A stretch of 64,000 bases of DNA from NCBI GenBank assembly GCA_965660815.1, contig CBFIBG010000005.1:110933-174932 (forward strand), in the 5' to 3' direction. The position numbers and the translations under genes were made by a program. Shown here in pieces: positions 26,560 through 35,883 of the stretch. Numbering within the stretch: the first letter of the stretch is position 1; each line of letters begins with the position of its first letter. The notes below the pieces were generated by a model. That model saw only the letters and a list, made by a program, of their open reading frames with translations, made no database searches and had not been told where the DNA came from. This stretch comes from Glaciecola sp965660815. Lineage in GTDB: Bacteria; Pseudomonadota; Gammaproteobacteria; Enterobacterales; Alteromonadaceae.

Positions 26560-27333
26560 CTATCTCGCTGTCCAACCACCGTCTAAAATTATATTTTGTG
26601 CGGTCATATTTCTAGCCGCTTTCGTTAATAAAAATTCGGCATAACCAGCCAGTTCTTCTATTTCAATAAACGATTTTTTAGGCATAGGCTCAAGCATAAT
26701 TTTTTCTACTACTTCTTTTTCAGTCATGTTATTTTCTTTGGCTTGAGCACTTATTTGAGCTTCTACTAAAGGAGTCTTAACGTAGGCTGGGCATAGATTG
26801 TTTATTGTGATATCGCAATCTCCAGTTTCCAACGCCACAGTTTTAGCAAAACCAACCAGACCGTGTTTGGCGGCAACATAGGCTGATTTGAAAGGTGATG
26901 CTATTACCGAATGAATTGAGCCTACGTTGATAATACGGCCATAGTTTTGTGCTCGCATATGGGGCAATAGCGCTCGTGTAAGCATTGCCGGACCAACCAG
27001 CATGACATTAATCAATAGCTGCCATTTCTCAGGTGGGAAATCTTCTAACTTGCTGACATGTTGAATGCCAGCATTGTTAATAAGAACATCGATTTTTGTA
27101 TCGCCTAATAGTTTTTGAATGTCAGCAATCGCTTTATTGTCGGTTACATCGAGTAATATTGCTTTAGTTTTCACGCCTAGCTCAGCTATTTCTGAGCTCG
27201 CTTTTTCGGCTGACTCAATATTTAGATCTGCAATCACTATATTGTTTCCTGCCTTGGCGAGGTGTTTCGCTATGCCTAAACCTATCCCGCTCGCCGCGCC
27301 TGTTACTAAAATATTCTTGGGTTGTGAGTACAT
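26560..27333 (-). CDS. bdhA: 3-hydroxybutyrate dehydrogenase
   Basis: NAD-dependent short-chain dehydrogenase that oxidises (R)-3-hydroxybutyrate, the PHB breakdown product, to acetoacetate. The loop TGAASGIGLGIA, NNAG at 87-90, Ser139 and Tyr152/Lys156 (NVGSIHSVIASPFKSAYVAAK) are present. The family hallmark GIQHVSKLEDFPPEKWQ and the ending ILDGGWTAR support this substrate. It is 18 bp downstream of the secreted depolymerase gene on the same strand, so the enzyme that releases the monomer and the one that consumes it are likely co-transcribed. Confidence 0.92.
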   Translation of the reverse strand: MYSQPKNILVTGAASGIGLGIAKHLAKAGNNIVIADLNIESAEKASSEIAELGVKTKAILLDVTDNKAIADIQKLLGDTKIDVLINNAGIQHVSKLEDFPPEKWQLLINVMLVGPAMLTRALLPHMRAQNYGRIINVGSIHSVIASPFKSAYVAAKHGLVGFAKTVALETGDCDITINNLCPAYVKTPLVEAQISAQAKENNMTEKEVVEKIMLEPMPKKSFIEIEELAGYAEFLLTKAARNMTAQNIILDGGWTAR

Positions 27334-27351
27334 AAAGTGTCCTTGTGTTTA

Positions 27352-28365
27352 TTAATTTTGTAGTGTCGAAACAAATGTGGGCAGATTATTTACCATCTCT
27401 CTAATCGCGGATATTTGTTTGCCTTTTCTATTAGGATAATTTTCATCGGTATAACCCCACCAATCCCAACACGATTGCGGGTTCATTGGCATTATTGTTG
27501 AGCCTTCTATCTGAGGATACAATATAACAATGTTGTTTGTTGCCGCCCATCTATTTAAACCTGTATGTTTAGCATAGGTATCCTCAACATCTCCAATGGC
27601 TTGATTACAACCATGGAAGCTAATGTGCAATTTGCACTGAGCGTCATTTGCACAAGCGTTGGGGACATAAAGATACCCAAATTCATGCAAACTAGTTGAA
27701 CGTAGGTTTGTCAATTCAGATTGTTCAATTTTGAGTAGCTGCCCTAATTTTAGACTATCTTCTTCACTCACTCTCGGTTCGAGCTTTCCGTATATATGAG
27801 TAAGTAATTTCCCAGCTGCGTCGTAATTGCAGTTAGCGATAAAGGGACTTTCAGATTGCTCGCATTTACCACCGAAATCGTCAGTTGGAAAAACGTGTGA
27901 AAACGCTTTATTGTTCTCGTAGATATAATTTTCTGGCTTGACCAACAAAGAATATTGTTTAGCAAGGCCTTCGCTTACTTCTTTGGCGATTCTGGTATCT
28001 AAACTACCGTGCAAAAGCCACACTCGATCGTTTTCTACATCACTCTTGTCAGCTATCAACCCTGCATGACTGTTCAAACTCGAATAAGGGTTTAAGATGG
28101 CCTTAGGATAAGTTTCTAAGCCTTTCGATATGCATTGTGCAAACGCGGTTTGCAAGCTGCCTTGCGCGCAATTATAAGGCCCGGCGGCAATTATTGCCGC
28201 GCCATTCACGATTTCTGCATGAGCTAGATGAAATTGATTCGCCATAAAACCGCCAGAGGACAAACCAGATACTGTTATATTTGCCGTATCTAAATTCACT
28301 TTTGCATAGCTTGTTTGAATAAAAAATGACAGCAAAATAGTCGTACACGTTATTATTATTTTCAT
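27352..28365 (-). CDS. Secreted short-chain PHA depolymerase (type 2 catalytic domain)
   Basis: Hydrolyses extracellular PHB. It has a signal peptide (MKIIITCTTILLSFFIQTSYA, cleaved near residue 21). Right after it comes the lipase box GLSSGG with Ser36, in the N-terminal position typical of type 2 extracellular depolymerases. AGPYNCAQGSL, FGYLYVPNACANDAQCKLHISFHGCNQ and SCWDWWGYTDENYPNRKGKQISAI fit the family. Many cysteines suggest disulphides. No substrate-binding or linker domain is present in its 337 residues, so it may act on amorphous polymer or oligomers. It lies between the MetX-like lipoprotein gene and bdhA, probably in one operon. Confidence 0.86.
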   Translation of the reverse strand: MKIIITCTTILLSFFIQTSYAKVNLDTANITVSGLSSGGFMANQFHLAHAEIVNGAAIIAAGPYNCAQGSLQTAFAQCISKGLETYPKAILNPYSSLNSHAGLIADKSDVENDRVWLLHGSLDTRIAKEVSEGLAKQYSLLVKPENYIYENNKAFSHVFPTDDFGGKCEQSESPFIANCNYDAAGKLLTHIYGKLEPRVSEEDSLKLGQLLKIEQSELTNLRSTSLHEFGYLYVPNACANDAQCKLHISFHGCNQAIGDVEDTYAKHTGLNRWAATNNIVILYPQIEGSTIMPMNPQSCWDWWGYTDENYPNRKGKQISAIREMVNNLPTFVSTLQN

Positions 28366-28446
28366 AAAGGGGTATACCTTGGAACTGTTAATTGAAATTT
28401 TAAAAAATGAGTCCTAGGGCATTAAACTGCCACACAACTCTTGGGA

Positions 28447-29760
28447 TTATTCTTCTAAAAATGCTTTTATTGTTTGTGCATGTTTTGCAACCCCTGCCAA
28501 CCCCTCAAGGTGACCAAGGCTGCCTTCTAAATAGACCAACTCACTTTTTTGGTCATTTTCTTGTAATTTACGATGAGCTAATTCAGCGTGATAGGGCATT
28601 AATAACAAGTCTGTGGTTGCTGGTATAAACAACACCTTAGCTTGAATATCAGATAACCCTTGCTCTAATGAAGCTCCCATGCCAGTCAAAAATAATTGAT
28701 TCGCTCTAACTAAATACAGTAAGTGATTGGCATCCATAAACTGGGTCCTTTCTCTTGCCCTACTCATTAGCCAATTTACCATCGAAGGTTTGTTGTTAAT
28801 GTTTGACAGTACGTCGGCCTCTAGGGGGGTGTATCCTAGTTGCTCACCTGTTTGAATAAAAAATTCAGGGTGCAATGCAATCTGGGTTATAAATGCCAGA
28901 GCGTAGGCCAAACCTTCATTAGGCCATTGATTTTTAGGTTGTTCGTAATAATTTCCATCATTAAAATGCGGGTCTAACCTGATTGGCACTGTCCATTGCT
29001 CTAAAGCCGTTGTAGTCCAAGCATCTGCAGTCGACGATCCAATGACCGAAATTAATCTATCCACCCATTCAGGATAAGCACTTGCCCACTCAATTGCTTG
29101 CATTGAGCCCATTGATGGGCCAGCGACGGCATAAAGTTTGTTTATTCCTAGACTCTCCAGAACGCTTTTTTGTACGTTGACAAAATCTCTCATAGTAACC
29201 ACTGGAAAATCTAGTCCATAGGCCTTTCCAGTCTCTGGATTGATGCTAGCGGGACCTGTCGTTATGGTATTGGGATCATAAGCATTTATATTAACAAGCG
29301 AATCGACGCTGATAACGAAAAAACGATTTGTATCAATCGCCTTATCAGGTCCAATAATTGAGTCCCAGTACCCTGGCTCTTCATCGTCTAAGTGATATTT
29401 ACCGGCAGCATGAGAATTACCTGTAAAGTAATGCGTAATGAGAATTACATTTGATTTATCTGCGTTAAGCTCGCCATAGCTCTCCCATCCAACTTGTACA
29501 TTTTTTATCGTTTTCCCGCCAAAAGTGATGAATTTATCAATAACGTGACGTCGCTTAGTCACTATCATTTCGTTGTTTTCCTTATTAGAAGCTTGATGTT
29601 TACTGCTCGTTTCTTGTATCTTGGTTTGCTTTTGGATCTCATTTGTATGAGTTTCGACTTCGCCACAAGCAGCAATATACGCAATCGTGCTGAAAATGAA
29701 AAATGCTCGAATAGTAAGCATTGTCTGTTGGGGAAAGTGAAATTTTGATTTGCCTGTCAT
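28447..29760 (-). CDS. Lipoprotein with MetX-like (homoserine acetyltransferase family) alpha/beta-hydrolase domain
   Basis: From about residue 65 the protein matches homoserine O-acetyltransferase-type alpha/beta hydrolases: VGWESYGELNADKSNVILITHYFTG, TTGPASINPETGKAYGLDFP, and the nucleophile Ser216 in GPSMGSMQAIEWA. Asp384 (ATTDLLLMP) and His417 (SLGHLEG) complete the triad. Unlike cytoplasmic MetX it has an N-terminal hydrophobic segment ending IAAC (Cys32), a lipobox, then a hydrophilic linker of about 35 residues. It is therefore probably exported and lipid-anchored. An internal ATG at 29721 would give a shorter, more usual signal peptide. It is 81 bp upstream of the secreted depolymerase gene; a role on extracellular esters is inference. 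Confidence 0.75.
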   Translation of the reverse strand: MTGKSKFHFPQQTMLTIRAFFIFSTIAYIAACGEVETHTNEIQKQTKIQETSSKHQASNKENNEMIVTKRRHVIDKFITFGGKTIKNVQVGWESYGELNADKSNVILITHYFTGNSHAAGKYHLDDEEPGYWDSIIGPDKAIDTNRFFVISVDSLVNINAYDPNTITTGPASINPETGKAYGLDFPVVTMRDFVNVQKSVLESLGINKLYAVAGPSMGSMQAIEWASAYPEWVDRLISVIGSSTADAWTTTALEQWTVPIRLDPHFNDGNYYEQPKNQWPNEGLAYALAFITQIALHPEFFIQTGEQLGYTPLEADVLSNINNKPSMVNWLMSRARERTQFMDANHLLYLVRANQLFLTGMGASLEQGLSDIQAKVLFIPATTDLLLMPYHAELAHRKLQENDQKSELVYLEGSLGHLEGLAGVAKHAQTIKAFLEE

Positions 29761-30074
29761 ATGTGTCGTTTTCTCATTATTATTTTCAAAATAGCGCTAG
29801 CGCTAATGTATGTTTTTAATTGCTTTGTTTTTATTTTCTTACTAAGTAATATTAGCAAGCTGGGTTCTTTACAATTATAGAATACTTTTATTAAGTAATG
29901 CCTTTGTTCGATGATAAATCAACGTTTTATTTACAAATTGGCAACCCGAAAATAATGAGGTATACACTATTAAATGCCCATAGTACGATGGTACTAGTTA
30001 TTTTTAAGGCATTTTAATCTAGTGTTTAGAGAATAACACATCAATCATCTAGCTCGTCAGTAGGGTAATTTTAA
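29761..30074. promoter_or_regulatory. Divergent control region between the MetX-like lipoprotein and crbR genes
   Basis: This is 314 bp, A+T-rich, without a gene. It holds the palindrome at 29792-29805 near the lipoprotein gene. The ribosome binding site of the response regulator (AGGG near 30062) is at the other end. No clear -35/-10 pair was assigned. Confidence 0.45.
29792..29805. promoter_or_regulatory. 14-bp perfect palindrome, candidate operator
   Basis: TAGCGCTAGCGCTA is its own reverse complement and contains two overlapping TAGCGCTA cores, a half-site layout known for LacI-family operators such as GTTAGCGCTAAC. It lies 32 bp upstream of the MetX-like lipoprotein start on the minus strand. 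No LacI gene is in the window. Confidence 0.4.
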
Positions 30075-30719
30075 TTGGAAGAAGATACTTACAAAGTCAT
30101 AATCGCAGATGATCATCCTCTATTTAGAAATGCTCTTAAACAAGTGCTAATAGATCACAAGCTGGATATGCGTATTTACGAATCTTTTGATTATCAATCG
30201 ACTTTAAATGAATTAGCAGGCAAACACGATACAGACCTCTTATTTCTAGATCTTAATATGCCAGGAAGTTCTGGTTTAGCGGCTATATCAACCATCAGAG
30301 CCCAATTTCCAAACACCTTAATTATTGTCGTGTCGGCTGATGAACAAGAGCAGACCATTACGAAGTGCGTTCAATTAGGTGCCAGTGCATATATTCCAAA
30401 ATCAGTCGACTTTACTGAAATTTCTGATGCAGTAGATTCTGTGCTCGAAGGAGAACAGTGGCTACCTGCGGAATTCGAGCTCTCAGAGCAACCGCCAGAG
30501 GAAGCGGCTTTTTTCAATCAGTTAGAGCAATTAACACCGCATCAACTAAAAGTGCTGGGTTTGATGGCCGACGGGCTTCTTAACAAACAGATTGCCTATG
30601 AACTTAACATCTCTGAATCGACCGTTAAACAACACGCTTCCGCAGTACTTAAAAAATTAGGCGTTTATAACCGTACCCAAGCGGGCGTTATTTTCAACCA
30701 AATAATGCGATTAGATTAA
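30075..30719 (+). CDS. crbR: LuxR-type response regulator, CrbR/ErdR-like
   Basis: An N-terminal receiver domain (residues 7-120) has the acidic pair in IIADDHPLF, the phospho-acceptor Asp59 (LLFLDLNMPGSSG) and the conserved Lys in AYIPKS. A C-terminal LuxR helix-turn-helix spans about 148-210 (LTPHQLKVLGLMADGLLNKQIAYELNISESTVKQHASAVLKKLGVYNRTQAG). The start is TTG at 30075 with AGGG about 9 nt upstream. Convergent pairing with a sodium-symporter-type hybrid kinase is the CrbS/CrbR (MxtR/ErdR) arrangement. In Vibrio and Pseudomonas that pair activates acetyl-CoA synthetase and the acetate switch. The symbol is assigned on this context and resemblance. Confidence 0.75.
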   Translation: MEEDTYKVIIADDHPLFRNALKQVLIDHKLDMRIYESFDYQSTLNELAGKHDTDLLFLDLNMPGSSGLAAISTIRAQFPNTLIIVVSADEQEQTITKCVQLGASAYIPKSVDFTEISDAVDSVLEGEQWLPAEFELSEQPPEEAAFFNQLEQLTPHQLKVLGLMADGLLNKQIAYELNISESTVKQHASAVLKKLGVYNRTQAGVIFNQIMRLD

Positions 30720-30790
30720 ATGCAAGGTCGTTAAAATGATTGACCATTTATTGATGGCCAGCTTGCTTGGGCGTAATTTGTCTATCCATT

Positions 30791-33700
30791 TTACTTTAGT
30801 AATCGTTGTAAAAGTCGTTTTAACGGCGCCTGTTTAATTGGTTTTGGTAAATATTGCATTTTATTTTCGTAGGCTAGTGCTTGAAGCTCTTCGCTTCTAT
30901 CAGCACTGCTGACAATCGTTGGTATTGATTTTGAGCATATGTTAAAAATCGCCAAAGCGGTATCAACTCCATTATCTCCATTGTCTAGATGATAATCGGC
31001 AATAATGACGTCTAAATCACATTTAAATGCATCTTTTACACGCAAAGCGCCGGGCGCATCGACTGCATGAAACACTTTTGCTCCCCACGAGTCTAGTAAT
31101 GTCATCAAAGCACTTGCGACAGATTTATCGTTTTCAATCAATAAAATACATCTATTTTGCAACAGACTTGTTTGAGCAGCTTCCACTCTAGCGTTACTAA
31201 GTTGTTTGGTGTGTTTCTTAATTGCGACATTGCGCAGTGTTATCGTAAACAAAGAGCCGCGCCCGAGCTTTGATGAGAGCATGACATTGTAATTTAATAA
31301 TTGGCTGACTTTGTCTACTATGGTAAGCCCCAAACCTAACCCTTGGTGGTTATCAGATGGGTGTAATCGCTTAAATTCTCTAAAAATAGTGCTCTGGTTC
31401 TCTTTTGCTATACCTTGTCCCGAATCGGCAACGATTAAACGGCAGTGTGAATTTTTACCGCGTTTGATACCCACTACAATTTTTCCCTGATGAGTATATC
31501 TCAATGCATTAGACAATAAGTTTTGTATGACTCGACGTAACAAACGTCTATCTGTTTCTACCCAAAGAGAGCTTGGATGATAGCGCAGGTTAAGGCCTTT
31601 TTCTCTCGCTAGAACAGCAAACTCATTACAAAGGGGGCGAAGAACAGAATCAAGTTCAAATTGCTGAATATTTGGCTTGATCAAATTGTTTTCTAATTTA
31701 GTGATATCCACTAACATGTTTAAAAGAGATTCAGCATTTTCAAGACTGCTGACTAAATTTTCAGCGAGCTCTATTTCTTTTTTGTCTTTTAATTTTTCTT
31801 GTAACATTGAGGCAAATAAACTCGCTGCGTTCAAAGGCTGCATCAAATCGTGGCTGGTGGCGGCTAAAAATTTGGTTTTAGAAATATTGGCTTGTTCAGC
31901 CTCGTTTTTGGCCAGTTGCAACTCGTATGTGCGTTTTTCCACTCTTTTTTCTAAGTCTTTCTTTGAGTTTTCTAACTGATTTTGAATGCTGATATATTCG
32001 CTGATATCTGAATAACACGTTATATATCCCCCTGCGGGCAGGGGATGGCCTGAAATTTCAACTACTTGTTGATTAATTTGAGGTCTAACCGTTTTGTAGG
32101 TAACGCCCATAATCATGCTTTGCATGCGTTTATTAATTTCATCTTCAATCTCTGAATGAGATTTGTTTTCACCAAATAGACCTCTTTGGGCGTTAAATCG
32201 CAAAATCGCAACAATAGGTTTACCAATTGTCAGATATCCAATGGGGTAATCAAATAAAGATTCATAGAGTTTATTCCAAGCGACTAGCTTCATGTTTGCA
32301 TCTATCACACTTATGCCTAATGGCAGATGTGTAATAGATGCTTGTAATACTTCTTTATTAAATTGAAAGCTTTTTGATGCTTCTTCAACTAGGTCGGATA
32401 TTACTTTCTGGTCGCCTGTTTTCTTGTTTCCAATGGCGCGCATAAGAATTTGGGTAGAGGCACTTCCCATGTGAGCTGACAAAAGTTGTTCGGCTTTCGA
32501 GGTTATTTGCGAAGGAGCAAAGTCGTAGGTGTTTGAATCAAAAAAGACTAATTGCTTCCTAAATTCTTGTGCGGTCTGCTGAGGCAAAATCTTATCGGTA
32601 AGCTTGAGCAAATCAGCGGTTTTAATGTCTGTATGATCCGTAAATGTTTTACTCAATGCAAAAGGGTTAGTTCGAGAACCTCGAAATAACGTTGACAAGA
32701 CGACCAATGTCAATGAATTCATTACGATTGATAAAAACACGACGTTAGCAATTTGGACAGGACTTAATGCTTCTGCATTACTGATAAACAGGGGGACTAA
32801 TAAACCAAACACAATGCACATAATGCCAGTACATATCCCAAGGAACACGCTGAGGCTTGTGGTTTTTTTCCAATAAATACCAAAAATGATGGAAGGAAAT
32901 GTTTGGGCTAAAAGGGCTATAGCAATGGTGCCGGTTTCAGCTAAAGGCGTCTCTTGACTCACATTTACATGATAACCATAGGCAATAATTAGCATAATTA
33001 GTATGGTTATTTGTCTGATCCTAAGCACCTGATCACCGGTTAACCTCACTTGTTCGGCCTGCTTGTTATCGAGTATTTTTATCAAGTCCAATTTAAGTAG
33101 CAACGGGGTAATGACGCTGTTTGCTACCATATTCCCCAGTGCCAGAGTGGCGACAATCACCATACTTGACGAAGCCGCAAGGCCGCCGATAAAAGCTACA
33201 AGGGCAATGGCATGCTGATTAGCGGCTATGGGAAAGGCTAAAACATAACTGTCGGAAGAATAAGTCGATGTAGACATCGCAGCATCGCCGCTGGCTAGAG
33301 GGTCAAAATACATCATCCCAGCAAATGCGATGGGAAGAACAAACGCTGACATTAGCACTAAGTAGATTGGAAACAGCCAGCGTGCTTGTTTCATTTCTTG
33401 GTGGTTATTATTTTCAACAAAGTTGATATGAAACTGCCTTGGCAGGCAAAACATCGAGCAAACACCCAGCAAGACATGGCTGGCATAAACCCAATATGCA
33501 AAGGGCTCATCGATTACTTGACGGGTGGTTGGGTGACTCAAACTCTTTTCAATTAAATCTACAGCGCCATCAAAAACGAAGTAGACAATAAACGTACCCA
33601 CTGTTATTAGTGCAAGCAGTTTTATCAGGGATTGGGCGGCAATGGTTAGCATTAGGCCGGAGTTTCTTGCTGTTAAACTCCTATTTCTAGCCCCAAACCA

Positions 33701-34192
33701 TATTGCGAATACTGCCATGCTAATTGTAACGTAAAGACTGATTGAGCCAGACCAATAATCCCGGTTATCCAAAAGCAGGTTGAGTGCAAGCGTGATGGCA
33801 TCGAGTTGTAGCGCGATATAAGGAATTACGCCAAGAAAACAAATAAAAGTAACGATAAATCCCAATGCGTTTGAATGTGAAAATCGAATACTAATGAATT
33901 CAGCAATGGATGAGATATTGTATTGCTTACAGATATCACTGATAACCAGTAACGCTCTAAAGCCGAAAAACATAACGAGCATCACCCCAAAATAAGTCGG
34001 GACTAAAGGCCAGCCAAAATTGGCTGCTTGCGTTGTGGTTCCAAAGAAGGCCCAAGAAGTGCAATGTATTCCAAGGGCCAGTGAATAAACTGCAGGTGGA
34101 AGTCGTTTTACTCGATTTCCATAAGTTGCCAGAGCAAACATACATAATAAGTACACCAATGTAACAGCCACTAACGTCCATATTGAGAACAT
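30791..34192 (-). CDS. crbS: Hybrid sensor kinase with sodium:solute symporter domain, CrbS/MxtR-like
   Basis: 1133 residues. The first ~510 form a multi-spanning SSS (SLC5-like) domain (TYGNRVKRLPPAVYSLALGIHCTSWAFFGTTTQAA and many later helices). Next come a linker (about 540-610, STAC-like position), a PAS domain (about 615-730, ITHLPLGISVIDANMKLVAWN) and a coiled coil. The HisKA domain carries His781 in ATSHDLMQPLNA. The ATPase has NLLSNALRYT, DSGQGI and GLGLGLTIV. The C-terminal receiver has Asp1066 (IIADYHLDNGD). The order matches CrbS/MxtR sensors of the acetate switch. It is convergent with the LuxR regulator gene, 71 bp away. The ligand is not known from sequence. Confidence 0.82.
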   Translation of the reverse strand: MFSIWTLVAVTLVYLLCMFALATYGNRVKRLPPAVYSLALGIHCTSWAFFGTTTQAANFGWPLVPTYFGVMLVMFFGFRALLVISDICKQYNISSIAEFISIRFSHSNALGFIVTFICFLGVIPYIALQLDAITLALNLLLDNRDYWSGSISLYVTISMAVFAIWFGARNRSLTARNSGLMLTIAAQSLIKLLALITVGTFIVYFVFDGAVDLIEKSLSHPTTRQVIDEPFAYWVYASHVLLGVCSMFCLPRQFHINFVENNNHQEMKQARWLFPIYLVLMSAFVLPIAFAGMMYFDPLASGDAAMSTSTYSSDSYVLAFPIAANQHAIALVAFIGGLAASSSMVIVATLALGNMVANSVITPLLLKLDLIKILDNKQAEQVRLTGDQVLRIRQITILIMLIIAYGYHVNVSQETPLAETGTIAIALLAQTFPSIIFGIYWKKTTSLSVFLGICTGIMCIVFGLLVPLFISNAEALSPVQIANVVFLSIVMNSLTLVVLSTLFRGSRTNPFALSKTFTDHTDIKTADLLKLTDKILPQQTAQEFRKQLVFFDSNTYDFAPSQITSKAEQLLSAHMGSASTQILMRAIGNKKTGDQKVISDLVEEASKSFQFNKEVLQASITHLPLGISVIDANMKLVAWNKLYESLFDYPIGYLTIGKPIVAILRFNAQRGLFGENKSHSEIEDEINKRMQSMIMGVTYKTVRPQINQQVVEISGHPLPAGGYITCYSDISEYISIQNQLENSKKDLEKRVEKRTYELQLAKNEAEQANISKTKFLAATSHDLMQPLNAASLFASMLQEKLKDKKEIELAENLVSSLENAESLLNMLVDITKLENNLIKPNIQQFELDSVLRPLCNEFAVLAREKGLNLRYHPSSLWVETDRRLLRRVIQNLLSNALRYTHQGKIVVGIKRGKNSHCRLIVADSGQGIAKENQSTIFREFKRLHPSDNHQGLGLGLTIVDKVSQLLNYNVMLSSKLGRGSLFTITLRNVAIKKHTKQLSNARVEAAQTSLLQNRCILLIENDKSVASALMTLLDSWGAKVFHAVDAPGALRVKDAFKCDLDVIIADYHLDNGDNGVDTALAIFNICSKSIPTIVSSADRSEELQALAYENKMQYLPKPIKQAPLKRLLQRLLK

Positions 34193-34218
34193 ATGATGTT
34201 TGCCCTGAAATTGTTTTG

Positions 34219-35883
34219 CTAACTAATTTTTTTATACTTCAAACGGTGAGGTTCTACCACATCTTTGCCATAAGTCTCTTTTAGCCATGCTTCGTAATCG
34301 GTGTAGTTACCTTCGTAGAAATTAATCTGCCCCTCATCTCTATAATCTAGAATGTGGGTAGCCACTCTATCTAAAAACCACCGGTCGTGCGAAATTACCA
34401 TGACACAACCGGGGAATTCTAGGATTGCATTTTCTAGAGCCCTTAGTGTCTCAACATCCAAGTCGTTAGTTGGTTCATCTAGAAGTAAGGTGTTTCCGCC
34501 CGATTTTAACAGTTTGGCAAGATGTACTCGATTACGCTCCCCGCCGGATAGGTCTTTAATATATTTGCCTTGGTCGGTGCCTTTAAAATTAAAACGACTG
34601 CAGTAGGCTCGACTGTTTATTTCAAATTTTCCAATTCTAATAATGTCTTGACCGTCTGAGATTTCTTGAAACACCGTTTTGTTTTCATCCATGTGATCTC
34701 TGAATTGATCTACACTTGCTATTTCTACGGTTTCACCAATAACAATCTCGCCTTCATCGGCGGTCTCTTTACCTGTGATCATTTTAAATAATGTGGATTT
34801 GCCGGCCCCGTTTGGTCCAATAATACCAATGATGGCGCCTTTTGGTACGCTTACAGACAAATCGTCAATGAGCAGTTTTTCATCGTAAGATTTTCTAAGG
34901 TGACTGATTTCAATTACCTTATCCCCTAGTCGCTCACCCGGCGGAATAAATAGTTCATTGGTTTCATTGCGTTTTTGATAATCTGACGTACTGAGTTCTT
35001 CAAATCTCGACATTCTGGCCTTACTTTTGGCCTGTCGGCCCTTCGGATTCGTTCGAACCCATTCAAGCTCTTGTTTCATTGATTTCTGTCGAGCGTTTTC
35101 AGTTCGTTCTTCTTGCGCCAGTCTTGCTTCTTTTTGTTCTAGCCACGATGAGTAGTTGCCTTCCCACGGGATCCCTTCGCCCCTGTCTAATTCTAAAATC
35201 CATCCTGCAACATTATCTAAGAAATACCTGTCGTGGGTTATGGCGACAACGGTGCCTTCATAGTCATGTAGGAACCGCTCTAACCAAGCAACTGATTCAG
35301 CATCGAGGTGGTTAGTTGGTTCATCCAATAGCAACATTTCAGGTTTTTCAAGGAGTAATTTACATAGGGCAACACGACGTTGTTCACCACCAGACAAGGT
35401 GCTGACGCTTGCGTCCCAAGGAGGTAAGCGCAAAGCGTTGGCAGCTCTTTCCAACGCATTTTCAATGTTATGACCGTCTTTAGATTGTATAATGGCTTCT
35501 AGCTCTCCTTGCTCTTTCGCTAGTGCATCAAAATCTGCGTCGGGTTCGGCGTAAGCTGCGTAGACCTCATCAATACGCTTGAGAGCGTCCATAACGTCGG
35601 CCACTGCCATTTCGATGTTACCGCGAACATCTTTTGTTTCATCTAACTTAGGTTCTTGCGGTAAGTAACCAATCTTAAGTCCTGGCTGCGGTCGCGCTTC
35701 TCCTTCAATATCGGTATCAATTCCAGCCATGATTTTTAGCAAGGTGGATTTACCTGCACCATTAAGACCTAAGACACCTATCTTTGCGCCAGGAAAAAAA
35801 CTTAAGCTAATATTTTTAAGAATATGTCGGTTAGGTGGGACAATCTTACCCACTCTATGCATGCTGTATACGTATTGAGCCAT
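34219..35883 (-). CDS. ettA: Energy-dependent translational throttle protein EttA
   Basis: ABC-F ATPase that binds the ribosomal E site and gates the first elongation step according to ATP/ADP ratio. Two ABC domains are visible. Walker A of the first is GLNGAGKST (about 38-46) with signature LSGGEQRR, and of the second GPNGAGKST with LSGGERNR. The arm and linker region (WLEQKEARLAQEERTENARQKSMKQELEWVR) lies between them. The N-terminus MAQYVYSMHRVGKIVPPNRHILKNISLSF is almost identical to E. coli EttA. The length of 554 is normal (555). It is a single gene between crbS and lpxD. Confidence 0.97.
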   Translation of the reverse strand: MAQYVYSMHRVGKIVPPNRHILKNISLSFFPGAKIGVLGLNGAGKSTLLKIMAGIDTDIEGEARPQPGLKIGYLPQEPKLDETKDVRGNIEMAVADVMDALKRIDEVYAAYAEPDADFDALAKEQGELEAIIQSKDGHNIENALERAANALRLPPWDASVSTLSGGEQRRVALCKLLLEKPEMLLLDEPTNHLDAESVAWLERFLHDYEGTVVAITHDRYFLDNVAGWILELDRGEGIPWEGNYSSWLEQKEARLAQEERTENARQKSMKQELEWVRTNPKGRQAKSKARMSRFEELSTSDYQKRNETNELFIPPGERLGDKVIEISHLRKSYDEKLLIDDLSVSVPKGAIIGIIGPNGAGKSTLFKMITGKETADEGEIVIGETVEIASVDQFRDHMDENKTVFQEISDGQDIIRIGKFEINSRAYCSRFNFKGTDQGKYIKDLSGGERNRVHLAKLLKSGGNTLLLDEPTNDLDVETLRALENAILEFPGCVMVISHDRWFLDRVATHILDYRDEGQINFYEGNYTDYEAWLKETYGKDVVEPHRLKYKKIS

